Below are positions 13,912 through 13,932 of a DNA stretch of 13,932 nucleotides, piece after piece. Position 1 is the stretch's first letter. Each line of letters begins with the position of its first letter. The translations under genes and the position numbers were made by a program. The notes below the pieces were generated by a model. That model did not search any database. It had not been told where the DNA came from and was given only the letters and a program-made list of their open reading frames with translations. The DNA comes from Thermococcus sp. (GTDB lineage Archaea > Methanobacteriota_B > Thermococci > Thermococcales > Thermococcaceae). The stretch spans positions 1-13,932 of the forward strand of contig JAMONK010000068.1 in assembly GCA_027065835.1 (NCBI GenBank), given 5' to 3'.

Positions 13912-13932
13912 ATGACGAGGGCCAAGAAAGTA
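13912..13932 (+). CDS. Start of a downstream gene (first 7 codons), product unknown
   Basis: An ATG two bases after the csl4 stop opens a frame reading MTRAKKV up to the window end. AAGGTGTGAG just upstream contains GGTG (13903-13906) as a plausible ribosome site inside the csl4 end. Seven residues are too few to name a product. Confidence 0.5.

Noticed and set aside
1..13932. Search for tRNA/rRNA genes, CRISPR arrays, insertion sequences and direct repeats
   Set aside because: No cloverleaf, spaced repeat array, transposase or terminal inverted repeat was seen. Gaps between genes are short and are mostly filled by promoters and terminators.

Overview
The window reads as a chromosomal segment of a hyperthermophilic euryarchaeon of the Thermococcales, most likely a Thermococcus: G+C looks above 50% by eye, higher than typical Pyrococcus. 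It carries archaeal-type ThrRS, Hjc, Csl4, archaemetzincin, an M42 TET-type aminopeptidase and a TIP26-like TBP-interacting protein. Gene starts follow TTWAWA-type TATA boxes and GGAGGTG/GGTGAT ribosome sites, and genes are tightly packed with ATGA, GTGA or longer overlaps. No insertion sequence, CRISPR array, tRNA or rRNA was seen, and the longest non-coding gap is about 125 bases.

Layout. 1-1305 (+): the 3' end of a TrkH-type potassium transporter gene overlapped by an energy-coupling-factor-type ABC ATPase gene. 1265-3366 (-): an overlapping four-gene unit, transcribed in the order 67-residue unknown protein, archaemetzincin (amzA), CYTH/class IV adenylate cyclase-like protein, helical-repeat protein. 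3473-4510 (-): a monocistronic M42 aminopeptidase. 4637-6599 (-): hjc followed by a secreted, membrane-anchored beta-sandwich protein. 6671-7997 (+): gamma-carbonic anhydrase-like protein plus cis-prenyltransferase (uppS), divergent from hjc around one palindromic TATA element. 8073-9504 (+): TIP26-like protein plus a DUF257-like protein with a RecA/KaiC-like layout but no P-loop. 9494-11374 (-): thrS, converging on the previous gene. 11473-13214 (-): a DUF432-like gene translationally coupled to an MscS-family channel. 13319-end (+): csl4 and the first seven codons of a further gene.

How the genes relate. Most encode housekeeping functions: tRNA charging, RNA exosome, recombination, peptide turnover, lipid carrier synthesis and ion transport. 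The less explored parts are the gene pairings: DUF432 with MscS, TIP26 with a DUF257-like ATPase relative, a Holliday-junction resolvase with a cell-surface protein, and a small unknown ORF leading the archaemetzincin/CYTH unit. Most predicted promoters imply leaders of only about 10 bases that begin at the Shine-Dalgarno sequence, and this fixes several GTG or internal ATG starts. I see no clear new multi-gene defence or mobile system; the findings are candidate functional associations and regulatory details.
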